From Chlamydiota bacterium (GTDB taxonomy: Bacteria; Chlamydiota; Chlamydiia; Chlamydiales; SM23-39): a DNA stretch of 19,758 nucleotides. The position numbers were made by a program, and so were the translations under genes. The notes under the pieces are model-generated. The model worked only from the letters and a program-made list of their open reading frames with translations. It made no database searches and was not told the origin of the DNA. The stretch is from assembly GCA_021772165.1 (NCBI GenBank), contig JAJFMM010000230.1:1-19758 (forward strand). The letters run 5' to 3'. The first letter of the stretch is position 1. Each line of letters opens with the position of its first letter. This document shows positions 1-7,275 of this stretch, in pieces.

Positions 1-819
1 AAGGAAAAGGAGATCGCTGCCCTGATCCATCAGTCCGCAGAAACGCTGAGTAGACTCTCGAAGTGCGCTGTTTTCATCTCGATGCCTCGCTTCGACCAGG
101 ATTTTATCCAGGATGTGCGGCTGATGCTTTTGGAGCCGACAAGACTGCTTTGCGTCCTTATCACCGACTTTGGACTGATTCGCACGGAAGCGGTTTTTCT
201 CGAGCAGGAAGGAGATGATGCATTTCTCAGGAACTGCGAGGCCTATTTCTATGAAAGACTTGGAAAAGAGAGTGAAGTGCACTTTGAGACTCAAGAGCAC
301 ACGAAGATCGCGCAGAGGCTCTACAACGAGCTGATGGTGCGCCATGTGGTGGGCTATATGAATTATACGGCAGAAGATGTGATGCGCTGCGGCGTCTCTC
401 GCCTCCTCGCCTATCCGGAGTTTAGCGATGCGAAAGCGGTCGTAAACTCTCTGGCGCTTCTCGAAGATGAAGAGCAGATGAGAACGCTTCTTCGCGAGTG
501 CTGTAAAAAGCAGTCGCTCACCTACTGGATTGGTGAAGAAGAGCTGCTCAATGCGAATGCAGTCCTAGCCATTCCCTACAAGATCAATCAGTCGATCGTG
601 GGAGCGGTAGCACTGCTTGGGCCCACTCGCCTGCCCTACCGCGAGCTTTTTGGCCTGATGCGTCATTTTAGCGAGCTGCTCACGAAAATGCTCACAGATA
701 CTGTGTACAAATTTAAGATAACATTCCGCCAGGCCTCCGGCTCTGGCGCCGAGCGCATTACAACTTCACAGAAAGAAGTACGTTCGAACCTTTTAGAAGA
801 CAAAACGAGAGAACCATGA
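1..819 (+). CDS. hrcA: Heat-inducible transcription repressor HrcA (5' end outside window)
   Basis: HrcA represses class I heat-shock operons by binding CIRCE elements, and GroEL helps it fold. The reading frame is open from base 1, so the N-terminal winged-helix part lies outside the window; about 272 residues are visible. The visible part resembles the HrcA dimerisation and inserted GAF-like region, with a conserved-looking block around IPYKINQSIVGAVALLGPTR near the C-terminus and then the closing helix. About 30 polar residues (roughly from FRQASG to the end) follow the family core. Chlamydial HrcA is known to have an extended C-terminus. The stop overlaps the grpE start by ATGA, so the two are translationally coupled. 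The identification rests on this C-terminal pattern plus the grpE-dnaK context. No CIRCE element is visible because the operon start is outside the window. Confidence 0.92.
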   Translation, partial: KEKEIAALIHQSAETLSRLSKCAVFISMPRFDQDFIQDVRLMLLEPTRLLCVLITDFGLIRTEAVFLEQEGDDAFLRNCEAYFYERLGKESEVHFETQEHTKIAQRLYNELMVRHVVGYMNYTAEDVMRCGVSRLLAYPEFSDAKAVVNSLALLEDEEQMRTLLRECCKKQSLTYWIGEEELLNANAVLAIPYKINQSIVGAVALLGPTRLPYRELFGLMRHFSELLTKMLTDTVYKFKITFRQASGSGAERITTSQKEVRSNLLEDKTREP

Positions 820-1418
820 CAGAAGAGATAAGCAAACCTATCGAAGAACCTGTGGTTAAAGAAGAAGCCCATCCAAAACAAGAACCTTTGGATCCTGTGG
901 CCTCTCTGCAAGCGCAACTCGATGAGTTCAAAGATAAGTATTTCCGAGCCCTTGCGGAGGGTGAAAACAGCCGCAAGAGACTCGCGAAAGAAAAACAGGA
1001 GATGCTGCGCTTCGGCATCGATAATGCGATCAGCGAATTTTTGCCGGTGATCGACAATTTCGAGATGGCTCTTGGCCATGCTGATGCAGCCTCAGGGGAA
1101 GTAAAGAATTGGGCTATGGGATTTCAGATGATCCTCACCCAGTTCAAAGAAGTGCTCCATAACCACGGTATCGTCGCCTTCCATTCAGAAGGCAACCAGT
1201 TCGACCCGTCTTATCACGACGCTGTCGAAATTGACGAGACCACAGAAGAGCCGGAAGGCACCATTCTGCAGGAGTTCACTAAAGGTTATAAAAGTGCGAC
1301 GCGCACCATTCGCCCTGCAAGGGTCAAAGTGGCTAGAGCGCCGCGCAAAACAGAGCAGCCCTCAATTGAAGAAGAGGCCGTTCAGGTAGAAAATGAAACG
1401 ATTGGAGAAAAATCATGA
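816..1418 (+). CDS. grpE: GrpE nucleotide exchange factor
   Basis: Co-chaperone that releases ADP from DnaK. It is 200 residues long, normal for the family. The N-terminus is acidic and rich in Glu and Pro, followed by a long helical/coiled-coil segment (about residues 30-75). The C-terminal beta domain carries the family pattern: GMALGH-like and GMEMI-like helices, HGI..F...G..FDP..H.A, then EGTI.....GY......IRPA.VKVA (about residues 112-170). A tail of about 30 acidic residues follows. The start ATG overlaps the hrcA stop and the stop overlaps the dnaK start, both as ATGA. This is a tight three-gene heat-shock operon, the order also found in Chlamydia (hrcA-grpE-dnaK). Confidence 0.97.
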   Translation: MTEEISKPIEEPVVKEEAHPKQEPLDPVASLQAQLDEFKDKYFRALAEGENSRKRLAKEKQEMLRFGIDNAISEFLPVIDNFEMALGHADAASGEVKNWAMGFQMILTQFKEVLHNHGIVAFHSEGNQFDPSYHDAVEIDETTEEPEGTILQEFTKGYKSATRTIRPARVKVARAPRKTEQPSIEEEAVQVENETIGEKS

Positions 1419-3334
1419 CCCAAAAAAAAGTAATTATCGGAATTGACTTGGGCACAACTAACTCTTGTGTTGCCATTATGGAAGGCGGTACGCCTAAGGT
1501 CATCGCAAACGCAGAAGGTGCACGTACAACGCCTTCAGTGATTTCTTATAAAGACAAAGAGCGTCTCGTCGGAGTTCCGGCAAAGCGCCAAGCTGTCACA
1601 AATCCGGACCGTACGCTCTTTTCAACAAAGCGCTTCATCGGTCGTAAGTACAGCGAAGTACAGTCTGAAATTAAAACAGTCCCTTACAAAGTGACCAAAA
1701 ACGCCAATGGCGATGTCGCTTTTGAAGTGGAAGGCAAGCTCGTTTCTCCGGAAGAGTGCGCTGCACAGATCCTCATGAAAATGAAAGAGACTGCAGAGAG
1801 CTACCTCGGAGAGAAAGTTACAGAAGCGATCGTTACAGTACCTGCTTATTTCAACGATTCGCAGCGTCAGTCAACGAAAGATGCCGGACGTATCGCGGGA
1901 CTCGATGTAAAGAGAATCCTGCCTGAGCCTACAGCTGCCGCACTAGCTTACGGCATCGATAAGCTCAACACAGACAAGAAGATCGTTGTTTATGACCTCG
2001 GTGGCGGTACATTTGACGTCTCGATCCTCGAGATCGGCGACGGCGTCTTTGAAGTACTCTCTACTAACGGTGATACACACCTCGGCGGAGACGATTTCGA
2101 CATCGCCATCATCGACTGGATGATCGACGAGTTCAAAAAAGAGCACAGCATCGATCTGAGCAAAGACAAAATGGCTCTACAGCGCCTCCGCGATGCAGCC
2201 GAAAAAGCGAAGATTGAGCTCTCCGGCGTACCTTCAACAGAGATCAACCAGCCGTTCATCACTATGGATGCAACAGGTCCTAAGCACCTTGCTTTGACAC
2301 TGTCGCGCTCTAAGTTAGAAGAGCTGGCTCACGATCTGATCGAGCGCACTGTTGAGCCTTGTAAAAAAGCTCTCGCAGATGCTGGTCTCTCTACAGATGA
2401 TATCGGCGAGGTGATTCTCGTTGGTGGTATGACACGTATGCCGTCTGTTCAAGAGAAGGTCAAATCGATCTTCGGAAAAGATTCGAACAAAAGCGTAAAC
2501 CCGGACGAAGCGGTTGCAGTTGGTGCTGCGATTCAGGGTGGCATCATTGCAGGCGACGTGAAAGACGTTCTCCTACTCGACGTCGTTCCTCTAACACTCG
2601 GCATCGAGACGCTCGGTGGAGTTCTAACGCCTCTCATTGAGCGCAACACGACGATCCCAACGCAGAAAAAACAGGTCTTCTCGACAGCCGGTGATAACCA
2701 GCCTGCCGTTACGATCGTTGTTCTGCAAGGCGAGCGTAAAATGGCGCGCGACAACAAGGAGATCGGACGGTTCGACCTGAGCGATATTCCTCCGGCGCCA
2801 CGTGGCGTACCGCAAATTGAAGTCGCCTTCGACATCAATGCTGACGGTATTCTGAAAGTCTCTGCAAAAGACAAGCAGAGCGGCAAAGAGCAGAAGATTC
2901 AGATCCAAGCGAAGTCGGGCTTAACTGACGAAGAAATTCAGCAGAAGATCAAAGAAGCCGAGCTTCATGAAGAAGACGATCGCATCCGCAAGGAAGAGAT
3001 CGAAACTCGCAATGAAGCAGATGCTCTTGTTTTCCGTGCGCAGAAGTCCATCGATGAGTTCAAGGACAAGCTACCGGAAGCTACAGTCTCTGAGATCCAA
3101 ACCCATATCGACGCTGCGAAAAAAGCGCTCGAGGGTGGAGATCAGGCTGCGATCAAGGCCGCTTCAGAAGAGCTACAGAAACAGATGCAAAAGATCGGTG
3201 AGGAGCTTGCGAAAGCCGGCGCTGATCAGCCTCAGCCGGGTGCTGAAGCAGCAGCTGCTCCTGGAGCACAAGCTTCTAAAGATGATAACATCGAAGAAGC
3301 TGAAGCTGAAGTCGTCGAAGAAGAGTCGAAATAA
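1415..3334 (+). CDS. dnaK: Molecular chaperone DnaK (Hsp70)
   Basis: ATP-dependent chaperone working with GrpE and DnaJ in the cytoplasm. At 639 residues it is full length. The N-terminal ATPase signature IGIDLGTTNSCVA lies at residues 8-20, followed by the VYDLGGGTFDVSI phosphate-2 motif near residues 192-204 and VILVGGMTRMP near 335. The hydrophobic interdomain linker DVLLLDVVPLTLG (about 383-395) leads into the substrate-binding domain and helical lid. The tail is rich in Gln, Ala, Pro and Glu and ends EVVEEESK, which is acidic but not the EEVD of cytosolic eukaryotic Hsp70. The gene starts inside the last codons of grpE. A strong hairpin terminator follows the stop by about 26 bases, so the operon ends here. 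Confidence 0.99.
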   Translation: MTQKKVIIGIDLGTTNSCVAIMEGGTPKVIANAEGARTTPSVISYKDKERLVGVPAKRQAVTNPDRTLFSTKRFIGRKYSEVQSEIKTVPYKVTKNANGDVAFEVEGKLVSPEECAAQILMKMKETAESYLGEKVTEAIVTVPAYFNDSQRQSTKDAGRIAGLDVKRILPEPTAAALAYGIDKLNTDKKIVVYDLGGGTFDVSILEIGDGVFEVLSTNGDTHLGGDDFDIAIIDWMIDEFKKEHSIDLSKDKMALQRLRDAAEKAKIELSGVPSTEINQPFITMDATGPKHLALTLSRSKLEELAHDLIERTVEPCKKALADAGLSTDDIGEVILVGGMTRMPSVQEKVKSIFGKDSNKSVNPDEAVAVGAAIQGGIIAGDVKDVLLLDVVPLTLGIETLGGVLTPLIERNTTIPTQKKQVFSTAGDNQPAVTIVVLQGERKMARDNKEIGRFDLSDIPPAPRGVPQIEVAFDINADGILKVSAKDKQSGKEQKIQIQAKSGLTDEEIQQKIKEAELHEEDDRIRKEEIETRNEADALVFRAQKSIDEFKDKLPEATVSEIQTHIDAAKKALEGGDQAAIKAASEELQKQMQKIGEELAKAGADQPQPGAEAAAAPGAQASKDDNIEEAEAEVVEEESK

Positions 3335-3360
3335 ACTCTCTTTTTCTGATTCGAAAATAC

Positions 3361-3396
3361 AAAGAGTCCGAGGATCTCCTCGGGCTCTTTTTTTTT
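3361..3396 (+). terminator. Intrinsic terminator of the hrcA-grpE-dnaK operon
   Basis: A 13-bp stem (arms 3361-3373 and 3378-3390, one G-T-type mismatch) has a 4-base loop and is followed by a run of T to 3396. It closes the heat-shock operon. It also abuts the 3' end of the convergent lipoprotein gene, and the A/T-rich flank on the other side may let it work weakly in both directions. Confidence 0.9.
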
Positions 3397-3886
3397 ATGG
3401 ACACTTGGTCAGATCGCAGGCGTCTACATAACGTCGACCAAATGACTTCGCCTCGTAAATCTCAAAGATCACTTTGTAGCCAAGAGACTCTTTCCCCGCA
3501 CGGGGTACGCCATCCAGAGAATCTTCGACGAAATCCACTTCTTTGACTTCTTTCTGCTGATAGTAGTTGCCTCGAGGTGATGGCGGGGGACGATCCTCAC
3601 TCGGCTTCTGTACAGCACTCATTTGGACCTTTTCTTCAGAGACCACGTAGAAATAACGCGCTTTATGCGCAACCGTGAACTCAGCCGCTTTTTGATAGGC
3701 CACCTTTTTAGCCTCCTCCATATTCTTTACCTCATCACCCTGAGCAACAATAATGGCATAGCGATTCTCAGAAATTTGGTATTCGGTAATCTTTGATGCT
3801 AGAGCAGAAGGGTTAATATCCACACTCGCACAGCCACCAAGAAAAACTAAAGCAAGACATAAGCACAAACGCACCAAAACCCCCAA
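3395..3886 (-). CDS. Small lipoprotein A, tandem paralogue of the upstream gene
   Basis: Predicted lipoprotein of unknown function, about 163 residues. A signal peptide ends in the lipobox LGGC; the lipidated Cys is at about residue 19. The mature part has a conserved-looking alpha/beta region: YQISENRYAI, then an AKKVAYQKAAEFTV helix, then RYFYVVSEEKV. A Pro/Gly-rich linker with one SPRGNYY motif follows, and the end is YKVIFEIYEAKSFGRRY..ACDLTKCP. This resembles bacterial lipoproteins described as the CC0125/CC1285 type, but only loosely. The gene is a tandem copy of the neighbour that starts at 4510. The start is uncertain: TTG at 3886 aligns with the ATG of the paralogue, and another in-frame TTG lies at 3910. 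No ATG is available in this frame near the signal peptide. No Shine-Dalgarno sequence stands out. Confidence 0.8.
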   Translation of the reverse strand: MGVLVRLCLCLALVFLGGCASVDINPSALASKITEYQISENRYAIIVAQGDEVKNMEEAKKVAYQKAAEFTVAHKARYFYVVSEEKVQMSAVQKPSEDRPPPSPRGNYYQQKEVKEVDFVEDSLDGVPRAGKESLGYKVIFEIYEAKSFGRRYVDACDLTKCP

Positions 3887-3925
3887 AACAGAACATTTTT
3901 TTCTTAGCAATCTCTCTCTTTTCTT

Positions 3926-4510
3926 TTACGGACACTTGGTCAGATCGCAGGCGTCTATGTAACGACGACCAAACGACTTCGCTTTGTAAATCTCAAAAGT
4001 CACTTTATAGCCCAAAGACTCTTTGCCTGCTCTAGGAGTGCTCTTTGCAGGCTCCTCACCTGAACCTTCTTGCCTGACGTCTATATCAAAGAAATTGCCG
4101 CGAGGTGTAGGAGGATTGATTAGAGGCTCCCCAGCAGAATCTTCTTGTCTGACATCTTTATCAAAGAAATTGCCGCGAGCCGGTGGTGGAGTCGACGGCG
4201 TCTCCGGAAGAGCCTTATGCTGTCTTTCTGAATCGATCACACTGACCTTTGCCTCAGAGATCACGATGAAGTAGCGAGATTTCTTTTTGACCGTAAGCTC
4301 AGCTGCCTTCCGGTAGGCAATTTTTTTTGCCTGATGCATGTTCTTTACTCCCCTACCAAGAGAAACCGTGATCGCATAGCGATTCTCTGAGAGATTGTAT
4401 TCGTGAACCTCTGGCTCTATAGCAGAAGGCTGAATATCCGCATTCGCACAACCCCCCAAAAAAACTAGAGAAAGAGCAAGAGAAAAGAGCAAACGCACAA
4501 AAACCCCCAT
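3926..4510 (-). CDS. Small lipoprotein B with internal RGNFF repeat
   Basis: Predicted lipoprotein of unknown function, 194 residues from the ATG at 4510; in-frame ATG 4540 and TTG 4558 are alternatives. The signal peptide MGVFVRLLFSLALSLVFL precedes the lipobox LGGC (Cys at residue 21). The mature domain has the same layout as the next gene: YNLSENRYAI, AKKIAYRKAAELTV, RYFIVISEAKV, then a Pro-rich linker and the shared end YKVTFEIYKAKSFGRRY..ACDLTKCP. The linker contains two copies of RGNFFD.DVRQE, where the paralogue has one shorter RGNYY version. It lies 39 bases upstream of the paralogue on the same strand, probably in one transcript. It is likely exported and anchored in an envelope membrane; its role is unknown. 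Confidence 0.82.
   Translation of the reverse strand: MGVFVRLLFSLALSLVFLGGCANADIQPSAIEPEVHEYNLSENRYAITVSLGRGVKNMHQAKKIAYRKAAELTVKKKSRYFIVISEAKVSVIDSERQHKALPETPSTPPPARGNFFDKDVRQEDSAGEPLINPPTPRGNFFDIDVRQEGSGEEPAKSTPRAGKESLGYKVTFEIYKAKSFGRRYIDACDLTKCP
4050..4179 (-). repeat. In-frame 75-bp-period tandem repeat inside lipoprotein B
   Basis: Two similar 55-bp blocks (4050-4104 and 4125-4179) begin 75 bp apart. Their inner 21 bases (4084-4104 and 4159-4179) are identical. They encode the repeated RGNFFD.DVRQE..G.EP units, 25 residues apart, so the reading frame is kept. Confidence 0.85.
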
Positions 4511-4589
4511 AAATAGAACTTCTTTTTTCCTTATTCCCATTAGAAGAGATCTTAGCAACTATTTTCACTTACTACCTAACTATTGCGTT

Positions 4590-4619
4590 TTTATACAAAC
4601 AGGAAGAGAATGAAAACAA
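4590..4619 (-). promoter_or_regulatory. Candidate sigma-70 promoter for the lipoprotein pair
   Basis: On the minus strand TTGTTT (4619-4614) and TATAAA (4595-4590) are separated by 18 bases, about 80 bases upstream of the lipoprotein B start. The spacing is acceptable but the -35 match is moderate. This is a sequence-pattern call only. Confidence 0.4.
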
Positions 4620-4627
4620 TAATTAAC

Positions 4628-4670
4628 AAAGGAGGCTGATTTATAGACTCCTTTATATAAAATCAGGAGT
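4628..4670 (+). promoter_or_regulatory. Leader with two mutually exclusive hairpins at the FkbM ribosome binding site
   Basis: AAAGGAG (4628-4634) can pair with CTCCTTT (4648-4654). ACTCCT (4647-4652) can instead pair perfectly with AGGAGT (4665-4670), which contains the Shine-Dalgarno sequence of the gene starting at 4676. The two pairings compete for the same central bases. The layout is that of an anti-Shine-Dalgarno switch, but the stems are only 6-7 bp and A/T-rich DNA can do this by chance. Confidence 0.4.
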
Positions 4671-4675
4671 TATCT

Positions 4676-5392
4676 ATGTCTGAATCCCTTCTACACTGTC
4701 TAGCAGAATTGGGAAGATGGCCTACCAAGGCAAAATCTACCAGCCAACACAATAATCGACTCTCTCTTCTGAAAAAGAAGGGGTTCAATCCAAAGGTCAT
4801 TTACGACATAGGAGCTTTTCAGGGAGACTGGAGCCGAGAGATCCATAAGGTCTTTCCGGAAGCAAATTTTTTTCTTTTTGAGGCAAACGAGCTCAATCGC
4901 CAAGCTTTAGAGCAGCAACCCTTCGCATTTTGCATCGCCCTCTTAGGAAATGAAGCAAAGGAGGTGCTCTATCACTGCTTGGAGACGCCCAACACGGGCG
5001 ATAGTATCTTTTGCGAAAACAGCCCCTGGTATAGCGAGGGCAGAAGCCAGCAAAGGCCGGTTCAGATGCATACCCTTGCATCGATTGTAGAGGGCAATCA
5101 GCTTCCTCTTCCCGATTTAATCAAGATCGATGCACAGGGAGCTGAAAAGCTAATCATCGAAGGAAGCCCACAGATTCTCTGCCAAGCTGAAGCTGTGATT
5201 CTGGAAACGAAAATTCTTGAGTACAACTTAGGAGCTCCTTTGGGCCATGAGCTGATCGCTCTCATGGTAGCACTTGGCTATCGTGTTGCCGATATTCTGG
5301 AATGGCACTACTTACCTTCCGGGGAATTGAATGAGGTCGATTATCTCTTTATTAAGAGAAACTCAAACCTCATTCCAAAGAACTTATTCTAA
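4676..5392 (+). CDS. FkbM-family SAM-dependent methyltransferase
   Basis: Probable S-adenosylmethionine-dependent O-methyltransferase of the FkbM type; the substrate is unknown, and sugar or lipid-linked glycans are common for the family. It has 238 residues. SAM-binding motif I is VIYDIGAFQGDWS (residues 41-53). The acidic end of strand 2 is FLFEAN (66-71). The family hallmark LIKIDAQGAEKLIIEGS follows at 148-164, with DAQGAE replacing the usual DVEGxE. The C-terminal strands are complete. The ATG at 4676 has a CAGGAG ribosome site six bases upstream that can be hidden in a hairpin. It is divergent from the lipoprotein pair and convergent with nagZ, so it is probably transcribed alone. Confidence 0.85.
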   Translation: MSESLLHCLAELGRWPTKAKSTSQHNNRLSLLKKKGFNPKVIYDIGAFQGDWSREIHKVFPEANFFLFEANELNRQALEQQPFAFCIALLGNEAKEVLYHCLETPNTGDSIFCENSPWYSEGRSQQRPVQMHTLASIVEGNQLPLPDLIKIDAQGAEKLIIEGSPQILCQAEAVILETKILEYNLGAPLGHELIALMVALGYRVADILEWHYLPSGELNEVDYLFIKRNSNLIPKNLF

Positions 5393-5424
5393 GAGTAACA
5401 GGGTATGTAAGCCAAAAAGAAAAA

Positions 5425-5524
5425 GGACAGGATAAACAGGATCCGCTACGCGGGCAAGATATGCAGGATACATATTGCTATCCTACATATCCTGCCGCCG
5501 CAGGCGATCCTGCCTATCCTGTCC
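5425..5524. repeat. Large imperfect palindrome between convergent genes
   Basis: The two arms (about 5425-5473 and 5478-5524) form an imperfect stem of nearly 50 bp with a very short loop. The outermost 10 bp (GGACAGGATA against TATCCTGTCC) match perfectly. It is built from repeated (A)CAGGAT / ATCCTG(C) units. It lies between the stops of the FkbM gene and nagZ. It shares 20 bases (5493-5512) with the second palindrome near 9059-9078 in inverted orientation. It may be a dispersed palindromic repeat family or an unusual bidirectional terminator; no clean T-run follows either arm. Confidence 0.85.
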
Positions 5525-5550
5525 TGATTTGTTCTTTGGAAAACCTGCCT

Positions 5551-7125
5551 TCAATTGCGTAGAACAGGCAGGCGCCCTGAGGCAACCAGGTCGCCTTTGA
5601 GTGCATCCCAAGCAGCTTCTTGCGCATCGGGATCGTTCTCATAGGCAACGAGTGCAGGATGTTTTTCAGGCAGTACTTGCAAAGCATAGGGCGTGCAGAA
5701 AAGGAGAGCACAAGAGCTCTTCTCCAGAATTTTTTTCGCCTGACCTTCTAGTCCAAAACCCTCGGATGGTTTTTCTGCTTTGTGCACTCCGACGACCCAT
5801 CCCTCCGGAACATTGAGGTAGATCTTGGTTCGCGGATCCCAGCAAATCACCTCGATCCCCTCTTCGCGCATCTTCTGAACAATCCAATCACTCTCTGTAC
5901 CCCAGATAGCTAGGTAGCCCTTGGCACTAGAAGGTAGCTCTCCTCTTTGTGTCAGAGCTTCTCTAAACAGGGTGCGTTTGAGAGCGAGCGACTCCGCATC
6001 GATGAGTTGAGAAGAACTTGGCGCTATGAGTCGTTTTTCTTTCAGCTTTAAGATGCTCAATACTCGTTGATCCAACTCTTCTTCAGAAAATTTACCATCT
6101 GCAAAGGCTTGTTTCAGAGCCTTGTAGGCTCTTGGAATCTGATCTTGCATCAGCTCATCGACATCTTCTTTTCGGTGTGCACCATAGAGCAGGAGATCGG
6201 TGCCCGACTCGTAGGCTCTCAGAGCGATCTCTTCGACGCTCCAGGTATTGGTCAGTGCTTTCATGTTGAGCGCATCGCTAACCGTTACGCCCTTAAAGCC
6301 TAATTGATCTCGTAAAAGATCTTTCATGCAGCGAGCAGAGAGAGAGGTTGGCCAAGTGTCGAGAGATGGGAAGTGGAGGTGTCCACTCATCACACATTCG
6401 ATCTCATCTGCAATGGCTTGTTGGAAGGGAGGAAACTCCACCTTCATGAGGCGCTCGAGGCTATGCGCTAAAACGGGCAGAGCTTCATGCGAATCGAGCA
6501 GTGTGTCTCCGTGTCCTGGAAAATGCTTGGCACAGGCAAAGAGACCCTCTTTTCTCATTCCACGAATCAGCGCCTGTACCCTTTGCGCCGTCTCTGTTGG
6601 ATCTTCGCCAAAAGAGCGCATGTGGATGATCGGATTCAAGGGATTGCTATTCACATCGGCGACGGGTGCCAGGTTGAGGTGAATGCCGACTTTTGCGGCT
6701 TGTTTACCAATGGAGCGCCCCATTTTCTCGAGGAGAGAGAGATCCTGAATCGCACCCAAGGTCAGGTTTCTTGGAAACGAGATCGTTTCGCTCATCCTCA
6801 TGCCAAGTCCCCATTCTGCATCGGCTGCTACCAAAAGAGGTACCGCTGCGGAGGCTTGCAGCTTATCTAGAAACTCGATTTGGGAGGCAGGATCGGAGGC
6901 TTTGAGAAGAGCATTTCCGATATGATAGCTCTTGATTAGAGTCTGCCAATCGTTCCAGTGATCCTCTTCTCTCAAAGGGGCTGCAGGAGCTACAAAGAGC
7001 TGGCCGATTTTTTCATCCAAGCTCATTGCAGTAAGACACTTTTCCGCCCAACTACCAGTTAGAGCGATGCTAGGAAAACTTAACAGAGATAGACCCGCAA
7101 CCATCCAACTTTTGAAATTTAACAT
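5551..7125 (-). CDS. nagZ: Secreted GH3 beta-N-acetylhexosaminidase (NagZ-like)
   Basis: Glycoside hydrolase family 3 enzyme expected to remove terminal beta-N-acetylglucosamine from muropeptides. It has 524 residues. An N-terminal signal peptide ending near ALTGSWA (about residue 26) suggests export, unlike cytoplasmic NagZ of E. coli. The GH3 barrel has LNLAPVADVN (150-159), R170 and SFGEDP (171-176), and the hallmark KHFPGHGDT..DSH (200-213), whose His-Asp loop gives the acid/base. It ends with VSDALNM (282-288), in which Asp284 is the expected nucleophile. A second domain of about 140 residues (370-524) resembles the C-terminal GH3 domain of two-domain NagZ enzymes and ends VASGRLPV. AAGAGA-like bases precede the ATG. 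It is convergent with the FkbM gene and divergent from the sugar methyltransferases. The acid/base and nucleophile assignments come from family knowledge. Confidence 0.9.
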   Translation of the reverse strand: MLNFKSWMVAGLSLLSFPSIALTGSWAEKCLTAMSLDEKIGQLFVAPAAPLREEDHWNDWQTLIKSYHIGNALLKASDPASQIEFLDKLQASAAVPLLVAADAEWGLGMRMSETISFPRNLTLGAIQDLSLLEKMGRSIGKQAAKVGIHLNLAPVADVNSNPLNPIIHMRSFGEDPTETAQRVQALIRGMRKEGLFACAKHFPGHGDTLLDSHEALPVLAHSLERLMKVEFPPFQQAIADEIECVMSGHLHFPSLDTWPTSLSARCMKDLLRDQLGFKGVTVSDALNMKALTNTWSVEEIALRAYESGTDLLLYGAHRKEDVDELMQDQIPRAYKALKQAFADGKFSEEELDQRVLSILKLKEKRLIAPSSSQLIDAESLALKRTLFREALTQRGELPSSAKGYLAIWGTESDWIVQKMREEGIEVICWDPRTKIYLNVPEGWVVGVHKAEKPSEGFGLEGQAKKILEKSSCALLFCTPYALQVLPEKHPALVAYENDPDAQEAAWDALKGDLVASGRLPVLRN

Positions 7126-7275
7126 GAGAAATCTCTTTTTTGAGTATAAGCCGAAGAATTTAGCTCCTGGACCAAAAAAATAAAAGAGTTTTTTCTACAC
7201 TCAACATCATAGTATTTTTTATATTCTTTTATAACCATTTATGATAAAAAATAATAAAAACAGCCGAGATATACA
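7126..7275. promoter_or_regulatory. A/T-rich divergent intergenic region between nagZ and the methyltransferase pair
   Basis: These 150 bases separate two divergently read genes and must carry both start signals. On the minus strand TTATACT (around 7143-7149) is a possible -10 for nagZ without a good -35. On the plus side several A/T-only hexamers lie at 7215-7260 but none has a convincing partner. No hairpin stands out. Confidence 0.3.

Noticed and set aside
663..1079. Minus-strand frame of 138 codons opposite hrcA/grpE
   Set aside because: It is antisense to two well-supported genes and has no ribosome site or domain.
2967..3431. Plus-strand frame of 154 codons overlapping the dnaK 3' end
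   Set aside because: It is a +1-frame shadow of the dnaK lid region, very rich in Lys, Arg and Ser, and runs through the terminator.
5425..5524. CRISPR-like repetition of CAGGAT units
   Set aside because: The units are short, irregularly spaced and arranged as one palindrome; there are no constant-length spacers and no cas genes.
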